DNA of 64,000 nt from Zunongwangia profunda SM-A87 (lineage in GTDB: Bacteria > Bacteroidota > Bacteroidia > Flavobacteriales > Flavobacteriaceae), in contig NC_014041.1 in the NCBI RefSeq assembly GCF_000023465.1, positions 248,001 through 312,000 of the forward strand, given 5' to 3'. Positions within the stretch are counted from its first letter, which is position 1; every line of letters starts with the position of its first letter. A program made the position numbers and the translations under genes. A model generated the notes under the pieces. That model saw only the letters and a program-made list of their open reading frames with translations. It searched no databases and was not told the DNA's origin. Below, one piece after another: positions 34,784 through 43,450 of the stretch.

Positions 34784-36037
34784 ATGGAGTTAAAGCGAGT
34801 TGTAATAACGGGCTTGGGTGCCCTTACCCCAATCGGTAACAATATTAGCGAATATTGGGACGGCTTGGTAAATGGTAAAAGTGGTAGTGGCCCTATTACG
34901 CATTTCGACCCCGAAAAGTTCAAAACAAAATTCGCTTGTGAACTCAAAGATTTTAATCCGTTAGATCACTTCGATCGTAAAGAAGCGAGAAAACTGGATA
35001 AATTTACCCAATATGCCATGGTAGCTTCAGATGAAGCTATCGCAGATTCTGGAATAGACTTAGACGCGGTAGATAAATATCGCGTTGGTGTAATCTGGGG
35101 TGCTGGGATTGGTGGATTGGAAACCTTCCAAAACGAAGTGCTTAACTTTGCGGCGGGAGATGGTACTCCAAGATTTAATCCTTTCTTTATTCCTAAAATG
35201 ATTGCTGATATTGCCCCAGGTAATATCTCTATTAAGCATGGTTTTATGGGAGCTAACTACACTACGGTGTCAGCTTGTGCTTCTTCAGCCAATGCAATGA
35301 TAGACGCATTAAATAATATCCGTTTAGGATATAGCGATGTGATAGTTTCAGGAGGATCAGAAGCCGCTGTAACTATTGCAGGAATGGGAGGATTTAACGC
35401 TATGCATGCCCTTTCTACCAGAAATGAAAGTCCAGAGACTGCATCAAGACCTTTTGATGCTACTCGTGATGGCTTCGTACTAGGTGAAGGTGCCGGTGCG
35501 CTTATATTAGAAGAATATGAGCACGCTAAAGCAAGAGGCGCTAAAATTTATGCTGAAGTAATTGGTGGAGGTCTTTCTTCAGACGCTTATCACATGACGG
35601 CTCCGCATCCAGATGGAAACGGTGTTGTTAGAGTGATGGAAAACTGTCTAAGAAATGCCGGAATTAAGCCTGAAGATGTAGATGCGATAAACACGCATGG
35701 AACATCTACTCCTCTGGGAGATGTGGCCGAACTAAAGGCGATTACGAAAGTTTTTGGAGATCACGCGAAGAATATTAATATCAACTCAACAAAATCGATG
35801 ACAGGTCACCTTCTTGGTGCTGCTGGTGCGATTGAAGGAATAGCGAGTGTAATGGCCATGCAACATGGTATTGTGCCGCCGACCATTAATCACGAAAATG
35901 TTGATGAAAATATTGATCCTTCGTTAAACTTAACCCTTAATAAAGCTCAGAAACGAGAAATGAATATCGTTATGAGTAATACTTTTGGGTTTGGCGGGCA
36001 CAATGCCTGCGTAGCATTTAAAAAATTAACTGAGTAA
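34784..36037 (+). CDS. fabF: Beta-ketoacyl-ACP synthase II
   Basis: A 417-residue condensing enzyme that elongates acyl-ACP with malonyl-ACP. The Cys-His-His triad is seen: Cys in VSACASSANAM (near residue 165), His in NTHGTSTPLGD, and His in MTGHLLGAAGA, with the Lys of NSTKSMTG. Operon with acpP and rnc (6-nt gap to rnc). Confidence 0.96.
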   Translation: MELKRVVITGLGALTPIGNNISEYWDGLVNGKSGSGPITHFDPEKFKTKFACELKDFNPLDHFDRKEARKLDKFTQYAMVASDEAIADSGIDLDAVDKYRVGVIWGAGIGGLETFQNEVLNFAAGDGTPRFNPFFIPKMIADIAPGNISIKHGFMGANYTTVSACASSANAMIDALNNIRLGYSDVIVSGGSEAAVTIAGMGGFNAMHALSTRNESPETASRPFDATRDGFVLGEGAGALILEEYEHAKARGAKIYAEVIGGGLSSDAYHMTAPHPDGNGVVRVMENCLRNAGIKPEDVDAINTHGTSTPLGDVAELKAITKVFGDHAKNININSTKSMTGHLLGAAGAIEGIASVMAMQHGIVPPTINHENVDENIDPSLNLTLNKAQKREMNIVMSNTFGFGGHNACVAFKKLTE

Positions 36038-36043
36038 CTCTTA

Positions 36044-36775
36044 ATGAGTGTTATTCGCAACATATTAAATTCCCGTTCTTCAAAAGGCGGGAATTTTTTT
36101 AATACACTGCACAAATTATTAGGTTTTCGACCTAAAGACCTTTCGGTTTACGAGAGGGCTTTTACCCATAGGTCATTAAATGTGAAGGATCCATCAGGGA
36201 ATCCTATAAACTATGAACGTCTGGAATTTTTAGGGGATGCTATGTTGGGCTCTGTAATAGCCTCACATCTTTATCAGGAAGTACCAGAGGGTGACGAGGG
36301 ATATCTTACCAAAATGCGTTCTAAAATTGTAAGTAGAAAGCATCTTAACGAATTGGGTAAAGATCTAAACCTTATTAGATTTGTGAAATCTAATATTCCC
36401 AACGACCAGTTTGGTGTAAATATTCACGGAAATATCTTTGAAGCACTTGTAGGGGCCATCTATCTTGATAGAGGATATAAGTACTGTAACCGGTTTATTT
36501 ATAACCGGGTTATCGAACCTTATGTTGATATTGAGACCTTAGAAGGTCGTGTAATAAGCTACAAAAGTCTTTTAATAGAGTGGTGCCAAAAACAAAAAAA
36601 AGAATTTAATTATCAGGTTTACGAAGATACGGGTAGGGACGAGCTTAAGCATTTTGCTGTTAAATTGTGGATTGATAAAAAGGTGATTGCCAAAGCAAGG
36701 GCGACCTCTAAAAAGAAAGCCGAGGAGAAAGCTTCAAAAAGGGCGTATTATGCACTTCAAAATAAAATGAATTAA
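36044..36775 (+). CDS. rnc: Ribonuclease III
   Basis: A 243-residue double-strand-specific endoribonuclease. The RNase III signature NYERLEFLGDAMLG (near residue 57) holds the metal-binding Glu and Asp, with a second acidic pair in GNIFEALVGAIYLD. The C-terminal dsRNA-binding domain (about residues 175-243) ends KKAEEKASKRAYYAL. It is third in the acpP-fabF-rnc operon. Confidence 0.95.
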   Translation: MSVIRNILNSRSSKGGNFFNTLHKLLGFRPKDLSVYERAFTHRSLNVKDPSGNPINYERLEFLGDAMLGSVIASHLYQEVPEGDEGYLTKMRSKIVSRKHLNELGKDLNLIRFVKSNIPNDQFGVNIHGNIFEALVGAIYLDRGYKYCNRFIYNRVIEPYVDIETLEGRVISYKSLLIEWCQKQKKEFNYQVYEDTGRDELKHFAVKLWIDKKVIAKARATSKKKAEEKASKRAYYALQNKMN

Positions 36776-36845
36776 TTTTTGCCATATTCTCTATAGCTAT
36801 AACGATTTCGTGAAAAAACATGAAAAATTAATCAATTTAAATCTT

Positions 36846-36853
36846 TATTTTTG
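36846..36853 (+). promoter_or_regulatory. -7 element for the IPExxxVDY-pyk operon
   Basis: TATTTTTG matches the -7 consensus, 40 nt before the first ATG. Confidence 0.5.
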
Positions 36854-36892
36854 TCATCGATATTTTATCTTTATCGATAAAGTGGATTTAGC

Positions 36893-37381
36893 ATGCAAGC
36901 ACATAAAATGTTGCTGGATGAGGTTGAAGAAGTTGACTTTAAATTAATTGCGATTTACGCAAATTTAGAGCCTTATAAAATGGCTTTTCTGCTAAACCGT
37001 TTTTTGAATTTAAAATTGATGCGAAGTCGTTTTGATGTCGATTTTAATCATAAAGATGTCCAGGCAATGTATGCTTTATTTACGTACAAAGACCTTGCGA
37101 ATTATAGAGATTATTATCTTGTTAGTAACAAATTTAAAGGTAAAGCCAGAAAAATATTAAATGCTGGATCTCTGTTTTTGGAAGAGGAGGTGAGGCCTTT
37201 AGAGGTTAATTTAATTCCTCAATATAAAAAAGTCGATTTTTTTTTGAAAATAGAAGAAAATATAGAAGATCAGCAGGTTCATCAGTTGGTGAATCTTATT
37301 GGTCGTATTCCCCAGGTACAGGCTGCGTACAAGATCCATGTAGATCAATTAAAATCCAAACAAAATCTAATATTTGAATAA
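36893..37381 (+). CDS. IPExxxVDY family protein
   Basis: A 162-residue protein of a family found in Bacteroidota next to pyruvate kinase. The C-terminal half carries a VDFFLKIE segment and the IPQVQAAYKIHVDQLKSK signature. The function is unknown; cytoplasmic, no signal peptide or helix. The stop codon overlaps the pyk start (TAATG), so translation is coupled. Confidence 0.83.
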   Translation: MQAHKMLLDEVEEVDFKLIAIYANLEPYKMAFLLNRFLNLKLMRSRFDVDFNHKDVQAMYALFTYKDLANYRDYYLVSNKFKGKARKILNAGSLFLEEEVRPLEVNLIPQYKKVDFFLKIEENIEDQQVHQLVNLIGRIPQVQAAYKIHVDQLKSKQNLIFE

Positions 37382-38811
37382 TGCCAACAAATAAGAAGAC
37401 AAAAATAGTTGCCACTTTAGGACCGGCAACAAGTTCCAAAGACACCTTAAAAGAAATGCTCCAGGCAGGAGTAAATGTTTTCAGAATTAATTTTTCTCAC
37501 GCTAATTATGAGGATGTTAGAGAGCGTGTACAGATGATAAGGGATCTTAATGAGGAAGAAGGTTTTACCGCCGCAATTTTAGCCGATTTACAAGGGCCTA
37601 AGTTGCGTGTAGGAACCATGAAGGAAGATGTGGTTGTTGCACAAGGTGACGAAATTGTTTTTGCAACAGGAGAGCGTTTTGAAGGTTCTAAAGAGCGAGT
37701 TTATATGAATTACGATGCTTTTCCCAGAGATGTAAATGAAGGGGAGCGAATTCTGTTAGACGACGGTAAATTGATTTTTGAGGTTGTTAGCACAAATAGA
37801 GAGAACGAAGTTGTAGCCAAAGTTATCCAGGGCGGGCCTTTAAAATCTAAAAAAGGGGTAAACCTTCCTAACACTAATATTTCTTTACCTGCACTTACAG
37901 AAAAAGATGTAAAGGATGCCGAATTTGCCTGTAAATTAGAGGTGGATTGGATTGCTTTATCTTTCGTGAGACATGAGAAAGATATTATAGAACTTCAGGA
38001 TTTAATTAAGGAGCATACAGATTATAAAATTCCGATTATTGCTAAAATCGAGAAACCTGAAGGTGTAGAGAATATCGAAAAGATTGTAGCTTATTGTGAT
38101 GGTTTAATGGTAGCTCGTGGAGATTTGGGAGTTGAAATTCCGGCTCAGGAAGTACCGTTAATTCAGAAAAAATTAGTTCTGGTTGCTAAGAAAGCCCGTA
38201 TTCCGGTAATTATTGCTACCCAAATGATGGAAACAATGATTACCAGTTTAACCCCAACCAGAGCAGAAGTAAACGATGTTGCAAACTCGGTTATGGATGG
38301 TGCAGATGCGGTAATGCTTAGTGGGGAAACTTCAGTGGGGCAATATCCTGTACAGGTGATCCAAAAAATGGCTTCTATTTTAAGAAGTGTGGAGAATTCA
38401 CCATTAATTAAAGTTCCACACGATCCGCCACATGTTCGCACTAAAAGATATATTACTAAATCTGTTTGTTTTCATGCCGCGCATATGGCCAATGAAATTA
38501 AAGCAAAAGCAATTTGTACTTTAACCAATAGTGGGTATACTGCTTTTCAGATTTCAGCATGGCGTCCAGAAAGTCATATTTTAGTATTTACTCATAATAA
38601 AAGAATCCTTAACCGTCTAAGTTTACTTTGGGGTGTGAAGGCTTTTTATTACGATAAGTATAGCACTACAGACGAAACTATTGATGATATTAATAATATT
38701 GCAAAATCTGGTGGTTTTGTAACGCAAGGCGATTTTACTATTAATCTTGCAGCCATGCCAATCTCTTCTAAAGGAATGGTAAACACGCTTAGAGTTTCTG
38801 AAATAGAGTAA
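37381..38811 (+). CDS. pyk: Pyruvate kinase
   Basis: A 476-residue glycolytic enzyme (PEP + ADP to pyruvate + ATP). N-terminal KIVATLGPATSS, the active-site segment IPIIAKIEKPEGVENIE with the catalytic Lys, and MVARGDLGVEIPAQEVP are all present. The C-terminal allosteric domain is complete. It overlaps the IPExxxVDY gene by one base and ends before a terminator. Confidence 0.96.
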   Translation: MPTNKKTKIVATLGPATSSKDTLKEMLQAGVNVFRINFSHANYEDVRERVQMIRDLNEEEGFTAAILADLQGPKLRVGTMKEDVVVAQGDEIVFATGERFEGSKERVYMNYDAFPRDVNEGERILLDDGKLIFEVVSTNRENEVVAKVIQGGPLKSKKGVNLPNTNISLPALTEKDVKDAEFACKLEVDWIALSFVRHEKDIIELQDLIKEHTDYKIPIIAKIEKPEGVENIEKIVAYCDGLMVARGDLGVEIPAQEVPLIQKKLVLVAKKARIPVIIATQMMETMITSLTPTRAEVNDVANSVMDGADAVMLSGETSVGQYPVQVIQKMASILRSVENSPLIKVPHDPPHVRTKRYITKSVCFHAAHMANEIKAKAICTLTNSGYTAFQISAWRPESHILVFTHNKRILNRLSLLWGVKAFYYDKYSTTDETIDDINNIAKSGGFVTQGDFTINLAAMPISSKGMVNTLRVSEIE

Positions 38812-38838
38812 TGCCCAAACAATTTTTATAAAAGAACT

Positions 38839-38870
38839 AACCCCGGATTTTCGATTCGGGGTTTTTTTAT
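38839..38870. terminator. Terminator after pyk
   Basis: The stem AACCCCG / CGGGGTT with an 11-nt loop is followed by TTTTTTT on the plus strand. It lies between convergent pyk and dinB. Confidence 0.85.
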
Positions 38871-38906
38871 GCGTGTATATCAAGAATGGCTATTGAAGAT
38901 TAGGCT

Positions 38907-39995
38907 CTAAAAATCGAATTTAAGTTGTACGGCAACTTCTTTCTTTTCCTCCTTGGTTTTTACAGAAGGGCTATCGGTATTTAAATTGGATAGTGATATT
39001 CCCAGGAGGCGTACTGAGTCTTTCATTTTCTCTTGATAGAGTAATTCTTTAGCCATCTCCAGAATCAACTCTTTGCTGGAGATAAAATAAGAAATAGTTT
39101 TACTACGGGTTTGTAGCGTGAAATCACTATACTTTATTTTTAAGGTTACTGTTTTGCCGGCAACTTTGCTTTTTTGTAGACGACGCTCTATTTCTTCGGC
39201 AATATTGGTAAGTTTTTCAAGCATAAAAATTTCCGAAGAAATATTTTCACTAAAAGTGCGCTCGGCACCAAGGGATTTTCGCATTCGGTTTGGTTTTACT
39301 TCACTTTCATGTATTCCTCTAACGACATTATAATAATATGGTCCGTGTTTACCAAAGTGATCTGCAAGATATGCTTCAGATTTCGATTTCAGATCTTTCC
39401 CCGTAAAAATTCCCAGGCGGTACATTTTTTCAGCGGTAACTTTCCCAACACCATAAAATTTCCTGATTTCCAGCTGCTCTAGAAAATCCAGAACTTCTTC
39501 AGGGTTTACGGTTTTTTGTCCGTTAGGCTTATTTATATCACTGGCAACTTTTGCAATAAACTTATTTACAGAAATCCCTGCAGAAGCATTTAGACCTGTT
39601 TTTTGCTTTATTTTTTCACGAATTTCCCTGGCAATCATCGTAGCGCTGGGATTCCCTTTTTTATTTTCGGTAACATCCAGATACGCTTCGTCTAATGAAA
39701 GGGGCTCTACCAAATCTGTATACTCAAAAAAGATGCTTCTGATTTGTTGTGAAATTTCGCGATAGCGATCAAAACGTGCTTTCACAAAAATTATATCAGG
39801 ACAATTTCTTTTAGCAATGACGCTGCTCATTGCGCTTCTAACTCCAAATTTTCTAGCTTCATAACTGGCAGCACTTACCACTCCGCGTTGGGAGCTGCCA
39901 CCCACAGCAATAGGCTTACCGCGTAATTCGGGGTTATCCAGCTGTTCTACTGAAGCGTAAAACGCATCCATGTCGATATGAATTATCTTGCGCAT
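38907..39995 (-). CDS. dinB: DNA polymerase IV (Y-family)
   Basis: A 362-residue translesion polymerase. Catalytic motifs HIDMDAFYASVEQ and SLDEAYLDVT are intact. The helix-hairpin-helix region KFYGVGKVTAEKMYRLGI and little-finger domain follow. The protein ends with a beta-clamp binding peptide (QLKFDF). ATG at 39995 is chosen over a GTG at 40001, because a TAAATTTG -7 box sits at 40009-40016 and transcription should start at about 40001. Confidence 0.93.
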   Translation of the reverse strand: MRKIIHIDMDAFYASVEQLDNPELRGKPIAVGGSSQRGVVSAASYEARKFGVRSAMSSVIAKRNCPDIIFVKARFDRYREISQQIRSIFFEYTDLVEPLSLDEAYLDVTENKKGNPSATMIAREIREKIKQKTGLNASAGISVNKFIAKVASDINKPNGQKTVNPEEVLDFLEQLEIRKFYGVGKVTAEKMYRLGIFTGKDLKSKSEAYLADHFGKHGPYYYNVVRGIHESEVKPNRMRKSLGAERTFSENISSEIFMLEKLTNIAEEIERRLQKSKVAGKTVTLKIKYSDFTLQTRSKTISYFISSKELILEMAKELLYQEKMKDSVRLLGISLSNLNTDSPSVKTKEEKKEVAVQLKFDF

Positions 39996-40008
39996 TGTCA
40001 CGATACTG

Positions 40009-40016
40009 CAAATTTA
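40009..40016 (-). promoter_or_regulatory. -7 element for dinB
   Basis: Minus-strand TAAATTTG matches the consensus exactly. The distance to the ATG (13 nt) leaves an extremely short leader of about 5-8 nt. No LexA-like palindrome was recognised around it. Confidence 0.5.
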
Positions 40017-40091
40017 ATGCTAAAAGCATGCAACCTGAAAGTACAGTCAGCTAATTTGATTATATTTAATAAGACGATCTAAACTTGCATT

Positions 40092-40766
40092 ATGGAGAAG
40101 ACGGCCATTGTTTTGGGAGCGACCGGACTAACAGGACGACATTTGGTAGAAGAACTTTTAAAAAATGAAAATTATACTAAAGTATCTTTATTTTCCAGAA
40201 GTAAATTAGGAAAAGTACATGCAAAGTTGGAAGAGCACCTTATCGATGTGTTGAAGTTAGAAAGTCATAAAGAAGCTTTTAAAGCTCATGATGTATTTTG
40301 TTGTATAGGCACTACAAAAGCTAAGACGCCCGATAAAGAGAAATATAAAAAGATCGATTATGGAATCCCGGTCACTGCTGCAAAGCTGGCAGCAAAAAAT
40401 GGTGCAGAATGTTTCGTGGTGATCTCGGCTATGGGAGCCGATGCCAATAGTCGTATTTTTTACAATCGAATCAAAGGGGAAATGGAGCAGGATGTCATGG
40501 TTGCAAATATCCCGAATATTTATATTTTCAGGCCGGCATTAATAGTGGGAGATCGAGAAGAGAAACGTATTTTTGAGAAAGTCGCCACGCATGCTTTTAA
40601 ATTATTTAATTTTATGCTTGTAGGGAATCTAAAAAAATATCGATCTGTTAGATGTGAGAATATTGCCAAAGCGATGATGCATGTCGCAAACTTTTGGTAT
40701 TCAGATTCCATAATAAAATCAAATAAAATAAACGAACTCGCAGCAAAATACGATGGTAGAAATTGA
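40092..40766 (+). CDS. NAD(P)-binding Rossmann-fold protein (TIP30/HTATIP2-like SDR)
   Basis: A 224-residue atypical short-chain dehydrogenase/NmrA-like protein. The dinucleotide-binding motif GATGLTGRHL is at residues 9-18, FCCIGTTKAKTPDKEKYKKID is the typical middle region (given in parts: CCIGTTKAKT, KIDYGIP), and the SAMGADANSRIFYNRIKGE active-site region contains Y-x-x-x-K. It overlaps the CYTH gene by 14 nt, so the two are coupled. The substrate is unknown. Confidence 0.85.
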   Translation: MEKTAIVLGATGLTGRHLVEELLKNENYTKVSLFSRSKLGKVHAKLEEHLIDVLKLESHKEAFKAHDVFCCIGTTKAKTPDKEKYKKIDYGIPVTAAKLAAKNGAECFVVISAMGADANSRIFYNRIKGEMEQDVMVANIPNIYIFRPALIVGDREEKRIFEKVATHAFKLFNFMLVGNLKKYRSVRCENIAKAMMHVANFWYSDSIIKSNKINELAAKYDGRN

Positions 40767-41220
40767 AAGGAAGTTTTTAGTTAAAAATGAAGATTTTAAA
40801 GCAGAATTTTATCAAAAGAACCGCATTACACAAGGTTTTTTAAATACAGATCCACTGCGTACCGTTCGTATAAGAATTAAGGATGAAACTGCCTTCCTTA
40901 CCGTAAAAGGAAAAAATAATGAAGCAGGATTAAGCCGTTTTGAATGGGAAAAAGAAATCGATAAAACGGAAGCTGAAGCACTTTTAAAACTTTGCGAGCC
41001 TGGAATGATCGATAAAGCCCGGTTTTTAGTGAAATCTGCCAGTCATATTTTTGAAGTAGATGAGTTTTATGGTGAAAACGAAGGCTTGATCGTTGCTGAA
41101 GTTGAGTTAGCATCTGAAACTGAAAATTTTGAAAAACCGAAATGGCTAGGGCAGGAAGTTACCGGAGATCCAAAATATTACAATTCCCAACTGAGTAAAA
41201 ATCCGTATAAATCATGGTAA
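40753..41220 (+). CDS. CYTH domain protein (triphosphate tunnel metalloenzyme)
   Basis: A 155-residue protein of the CYTH/TTM superfamily. The diagnostic EIERKFL motif (E3-x-E5-x-K7) is at the N-terminus, with basic strand residues TVRIRIK and FLTVKG lining the tunnel. Bacterial members hydrolyse inorganic triphosphate or, rarely, make cAMP. Tripolyphosphatase activity is the more likely, but cannot be proven. It overlaps the genes on both sides. Confidence 0.88.
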   Translation: MVEIERKFLVKNEDFKAEFYQKNRITQGFLNTDPLRTVRIRIKDETAFLTVKGKNNEAGLSRFEWEKEIDKTEAEALLKLCEPGMIDKARFLVKSASHIFEVDEFYGENEGLIVAEVELASETENFEKPKWLGQEVTGDPKYYNSQLSKNPYKSW

Positions 41221-41705
41221 AATGTTTTCGATTTTTGATGATTTTGAGCCTCATTTTTATTTCATGTCATACAGATAAATCAACTTCTGCTGAAGAAGAT
41301 AAAGAGGAAAAGGAAGATAAGATTTCTGCAGAAGAAATGTCAAAACATTTACAGGAAGATGGTTTTAAAAGCTTTACTTATAAAGAAGGCGACACCACTT
41401 ACTTAATGCAACAATATTATATGGTTTTTTTGAAAACTGGGCCAAATCGGGATCAGGATTCGCTTAGTTTAGCAAAATTACAACAGCAGCATATGGCGCA
41501 TTTAGAACGAATGGGTAATGAGGGTTATGCCAGTTTAATTGGCCCATTTGAAGATAGCAGCGATATAAAAGGAATTGCCGTTTATAATACCAGAACACTA
41601 AAAGAAGCCGACAGTTTAGCCAACTTGGATCCTATGGTAAAAGCGGGACGATTAACTATAGAAGTTCATCCCTGGTGGACGGCAAAAGGCAATAAATTAA
41701 ATTAA
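41214..41705 (+). CDS. Lipoprotein with YCII-related domain
   Basis: A 163-residue protein. An SPII signal peptide ends at LIFISC (Cys18), followed by an acidic linker rich in Glu and Lys (about residues 24-45). Residues 60-155 resemble a YCII domain, with YYMVFLKTGPNRDQDS, QQQHMAHLERM, ASLIGPFED and AVYNTRTLKEADSLANLDP. YCII domains are usually cytoplasmic, so an envelope-anchored version is unusual. It overlaps the CYTH gene by 7 nt and the convergent thioredoxin gene by 4 nt. Function unknown. Confidence 0.78.
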   Translation: MVKCFRFLMILSLIFISCHTDKSTSAEEDKEEKEDKISAEEMSKHLQEDGFKSFTYKEGDTTYLMQQYYMVFLKTGPNRDQDSLSLAKLQQQHMAHLERMGNEGYASLIGPFEDSSDIKGIAVYNTRTLKEADSLANLDPMVKAGRLTIEVHPWWTAKGNKLN

Positions 41706-41998
41706 GCCTTAGATTTAATAATATTGATAATATCCTGCTTTTGTATAACACCAGATTGGCGCCAAAGTTGAGCTCCATTTTTAAACAGCATCATGGTTGG
41801 GACACCCCTTACCTGGTATTTTGCCGCAAGTTGCTGATTTTTATCTACATCGATTTTAATGATCTTGATATTTTCACCAAGTTCGGTCTTTACTTCTTTT
41901 AGAATTGGCGCTAAAGTTTTGCATGGACCGCACCAATCGGCATAAAAATCGATTAAAACAGGATTTTCGTCTGCGATGATATCTCCAAAAGTGCTCAT
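41702..41998 (-). CDS. trxA: Thioredoxin
   Basis: A 98-residue thioredoxin that reduces protein disulfides. The active site WCGPCK has cysteines 23 and 26, and the cis-proline loop is RGVPTMMLF. No signal peptide, so cytoplasmic. It is a little shorter than classical thioredoxin at the N-terminus. It overlaps the YCII lipoprotein gene tail to tail by 4 nt. Confidence 0.93.
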   Translation of the reverse strand: MSTFGDIIADENPVLIDFYADWCGPCKTLAPILKEVKTELGENIKIIKIDVDKNQQLAAKYQVRGVPTMMLFKNGAQLWRQSGVIQKQDIINIIKSKA

Positions 41999-42141
41999 AT
42001 TATTTGTTTTACGTGGTGGTTTATCATTGCTGAAATTTCATAAAATACCGCAATATTTTTTTACAATTTTAATGCTTCAGCTTTACGTAAATTTAGGAAA
42101 TTCAGAAGAAAATTAAAATGCAATCCTGTTAAGTGTTCGGC

Positions 42142-43254
42142 TTATTTTTCAGCAACACAAAAAACATCTACACTCATTTCTCTTCCTTCCAGTTTTTGTG
42201 GCCCTAAAGGTTTAACAATGAAGTTTTCGCCAATTTTAGGATTCTCGTTTACCTTGCCAGAGATAAGGATCAATTTATCATAGGTTTTGCATAATCCCTC
42301 TATCCTTGAAGCCACATTTAAAGTATCTCCATGATAAGCAATTTCACGTTTAATATCACCAACTTCTACTGCAGTAACCAAGCCTTGATGGGCACCGGCT
42401 TTAAAAACAGGAACGTGATCGTAGGCCCTTAAATAATGCTCTTTTTTATGCTGAAATCGTTTATGTACGGCGTAGAAAAATTCGATCGCTAAAGAAGAAT
42501 CAAAGCATCTAAGTGGCCAGCTTACTACAATTTCGTCACCTACGTATTGATAGATCTGGGCATTATATTTTTTTACCATTTGATTAATGTCCATAAAGCT
42601 TTCCTGGATAAAAGCACTATATCGCAAATGCCCAAGCTTTTCGGCTAGTTGTGTCGAATCCTTAAGATCCAAAAACATAAATAATCTATTCTCTTCAGCT
42701 GGATAACGGAACTTACCAAGTAAAAAAGGTAAGATAAGACCTGGCCCAAATTTATTGGTCATCTGATTAATAAAACTCAGCACCAAGGTCATAAATAGCG
42801 TATAACTTAAGATGATTACGTTATAATACTCCCAATTCATCCTAATGATATGCTCGGTATATTGATTTAAAAACGTACCGCTAATAAATTCTATAACAAT
42901 ATATCGTAATAGAAAAATTATCGACGTGAGCACCGTAAAATAGAGTACACCACCCACCAGAATATTAAAACCTAACGAGCGATTTCTAAACATATAATTT
43001 TTAAGAAAATGGTCGATGATCCCTAAAGCTAAACCCAACAATGCACCAAGGCTAAGAAACAGGGTAAGCACGCCAGAAATAGAAATATCTGTAGGTCTTC
43101 CCATGGCCTGTAACACAGACAATGCGGTGAAATGTATAATTAAAAACAATAATCCATAAGCAAAGATCCAGAAGATGATCTGTTTAATGATCTTGGTTAC
43201 AAACGGATATTGGTTAGAAAAGCTATAGAAATTTACAGCGTAATATTTTCCCAT
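42142..43254 (-). CDS. Membrane-bound class III adenylate/guanylate cyclase domain protein
   Basis: A 370-residue protein with about five N-terminal membrane helices (residues 20-185) and a C-terminal class III nucleotide cyclase domain. Metal-binding Asp in FMFLDLKDSTQLAE, a second in QYVGDEIVVSW, and the transition-state Asn and Arg in GDTLNVASRIEG are visible. The substrate-specifying position before GD is Gln (YQYVGD) instead of Lys (adenylate) or Glu (guanylate), so its substrate is uncertain. It is monocistronic, with a -7 box 59-66 nt upstream. An IS element is inserted 107 nt upstream of its ATG without removing that box. Confidence 0.85.
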   Translation of the reverse strand: MGKYYAVNFYSFSNQYPFVTKIIKQIIFWIFAYGLLFLIIHFTALSVLQAMGRPTDISISGVLTLFLSLGALLGLALGIIDHFLKNYMFRNRSLGFNILVGGVLYFTVLTSIIFLLRYIVIEFISGTFLNQYTEHIIRMNWEYYNVIILSYTLFMTLVLSFINQMTNKFGPGLILPFLLGKFRYPAEENRLFMFLDLKDSTQLAEKLGHLRYSAFIQESFMDINQMVKKYNAQIYQYVGDEIVVSWPLRCFDSSLAIEFFYAVHKRFQHKKEHYLRAYDHVPVFKAGAHQGLVTAVEVGDIKREIAYHGDTLNVASRIEGLCKTYDKLILISGKVNENPKIGENFIVKPLGPQKLEGREMSVDVFCVAEK

Positions 43255-43312
43255 AAGCTTTAGAGTTTTTGTTCGAAAAGTTTGTGATGATCGATGAAAA
43301 AAATTGGATAAA

Positions 43313-43320
43313 CAAAAGTA
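43313..43320 (-). promoter_or_regulatory. -7 element for the cyclase gene
   Basis: Minus-strand TACTTTTG fits TAnnTTTG, about 59 nt before the cyclase ATG. It lies on the cyclase side of the IS insertion point, so the promoter core survived the insertion. Confidence 0.45.
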
Positions 43321-43353
43321 TAACTTTTAGACGCATTGATTTTAATTATAAGC

Positions 43354-43361
43354 GAAATAAT
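43354..43361. repeat. Target-site duplication, left copy (GAAATAAT)
   Basis: The 8-bp sequence GAAATAAT flanks the IS directly on the left and is repeated exactly at 44698-44705. Eight base pairs is the usual duplication size for IS256-family elements. Confidence 0.85.
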
Positions 43362-43386
43362 AGGACTATCTCATAAACTGTGTAAA
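43362..43386 (+). repeat. IS left terminal inverted repeat
   Basis: Begins AGGACTATCTCATAAA and ends TGTGTAAA; 18 of 25 positions match the right end read on the opposite strand. Confidence 0.8.
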
Positions 43387-43450
43387 TAGAAAAATAACAG
43401 GGGTCGCGACCCCTGTTATTTTTTTTGTCTAATTTTAAATTTTACACAGT
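43377..43450 (+). promoter_or_regulatory. Nested hairpin covering the transposase leader
   Basis: ACTGTGTAAA (43377-43386) is exactly complementary to TTTACACAGT (43441-43450), which ends at the base before the transposase ATG. Inside lies a perfect 32-bp palindrome (43391-43422, arms AAAATAACAGGGGTCG) followed by a T-run (43419-43426). It can act as a terminator for read-through transcripts entering the IS, and could occlude the start region. Confidence 0.65.
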
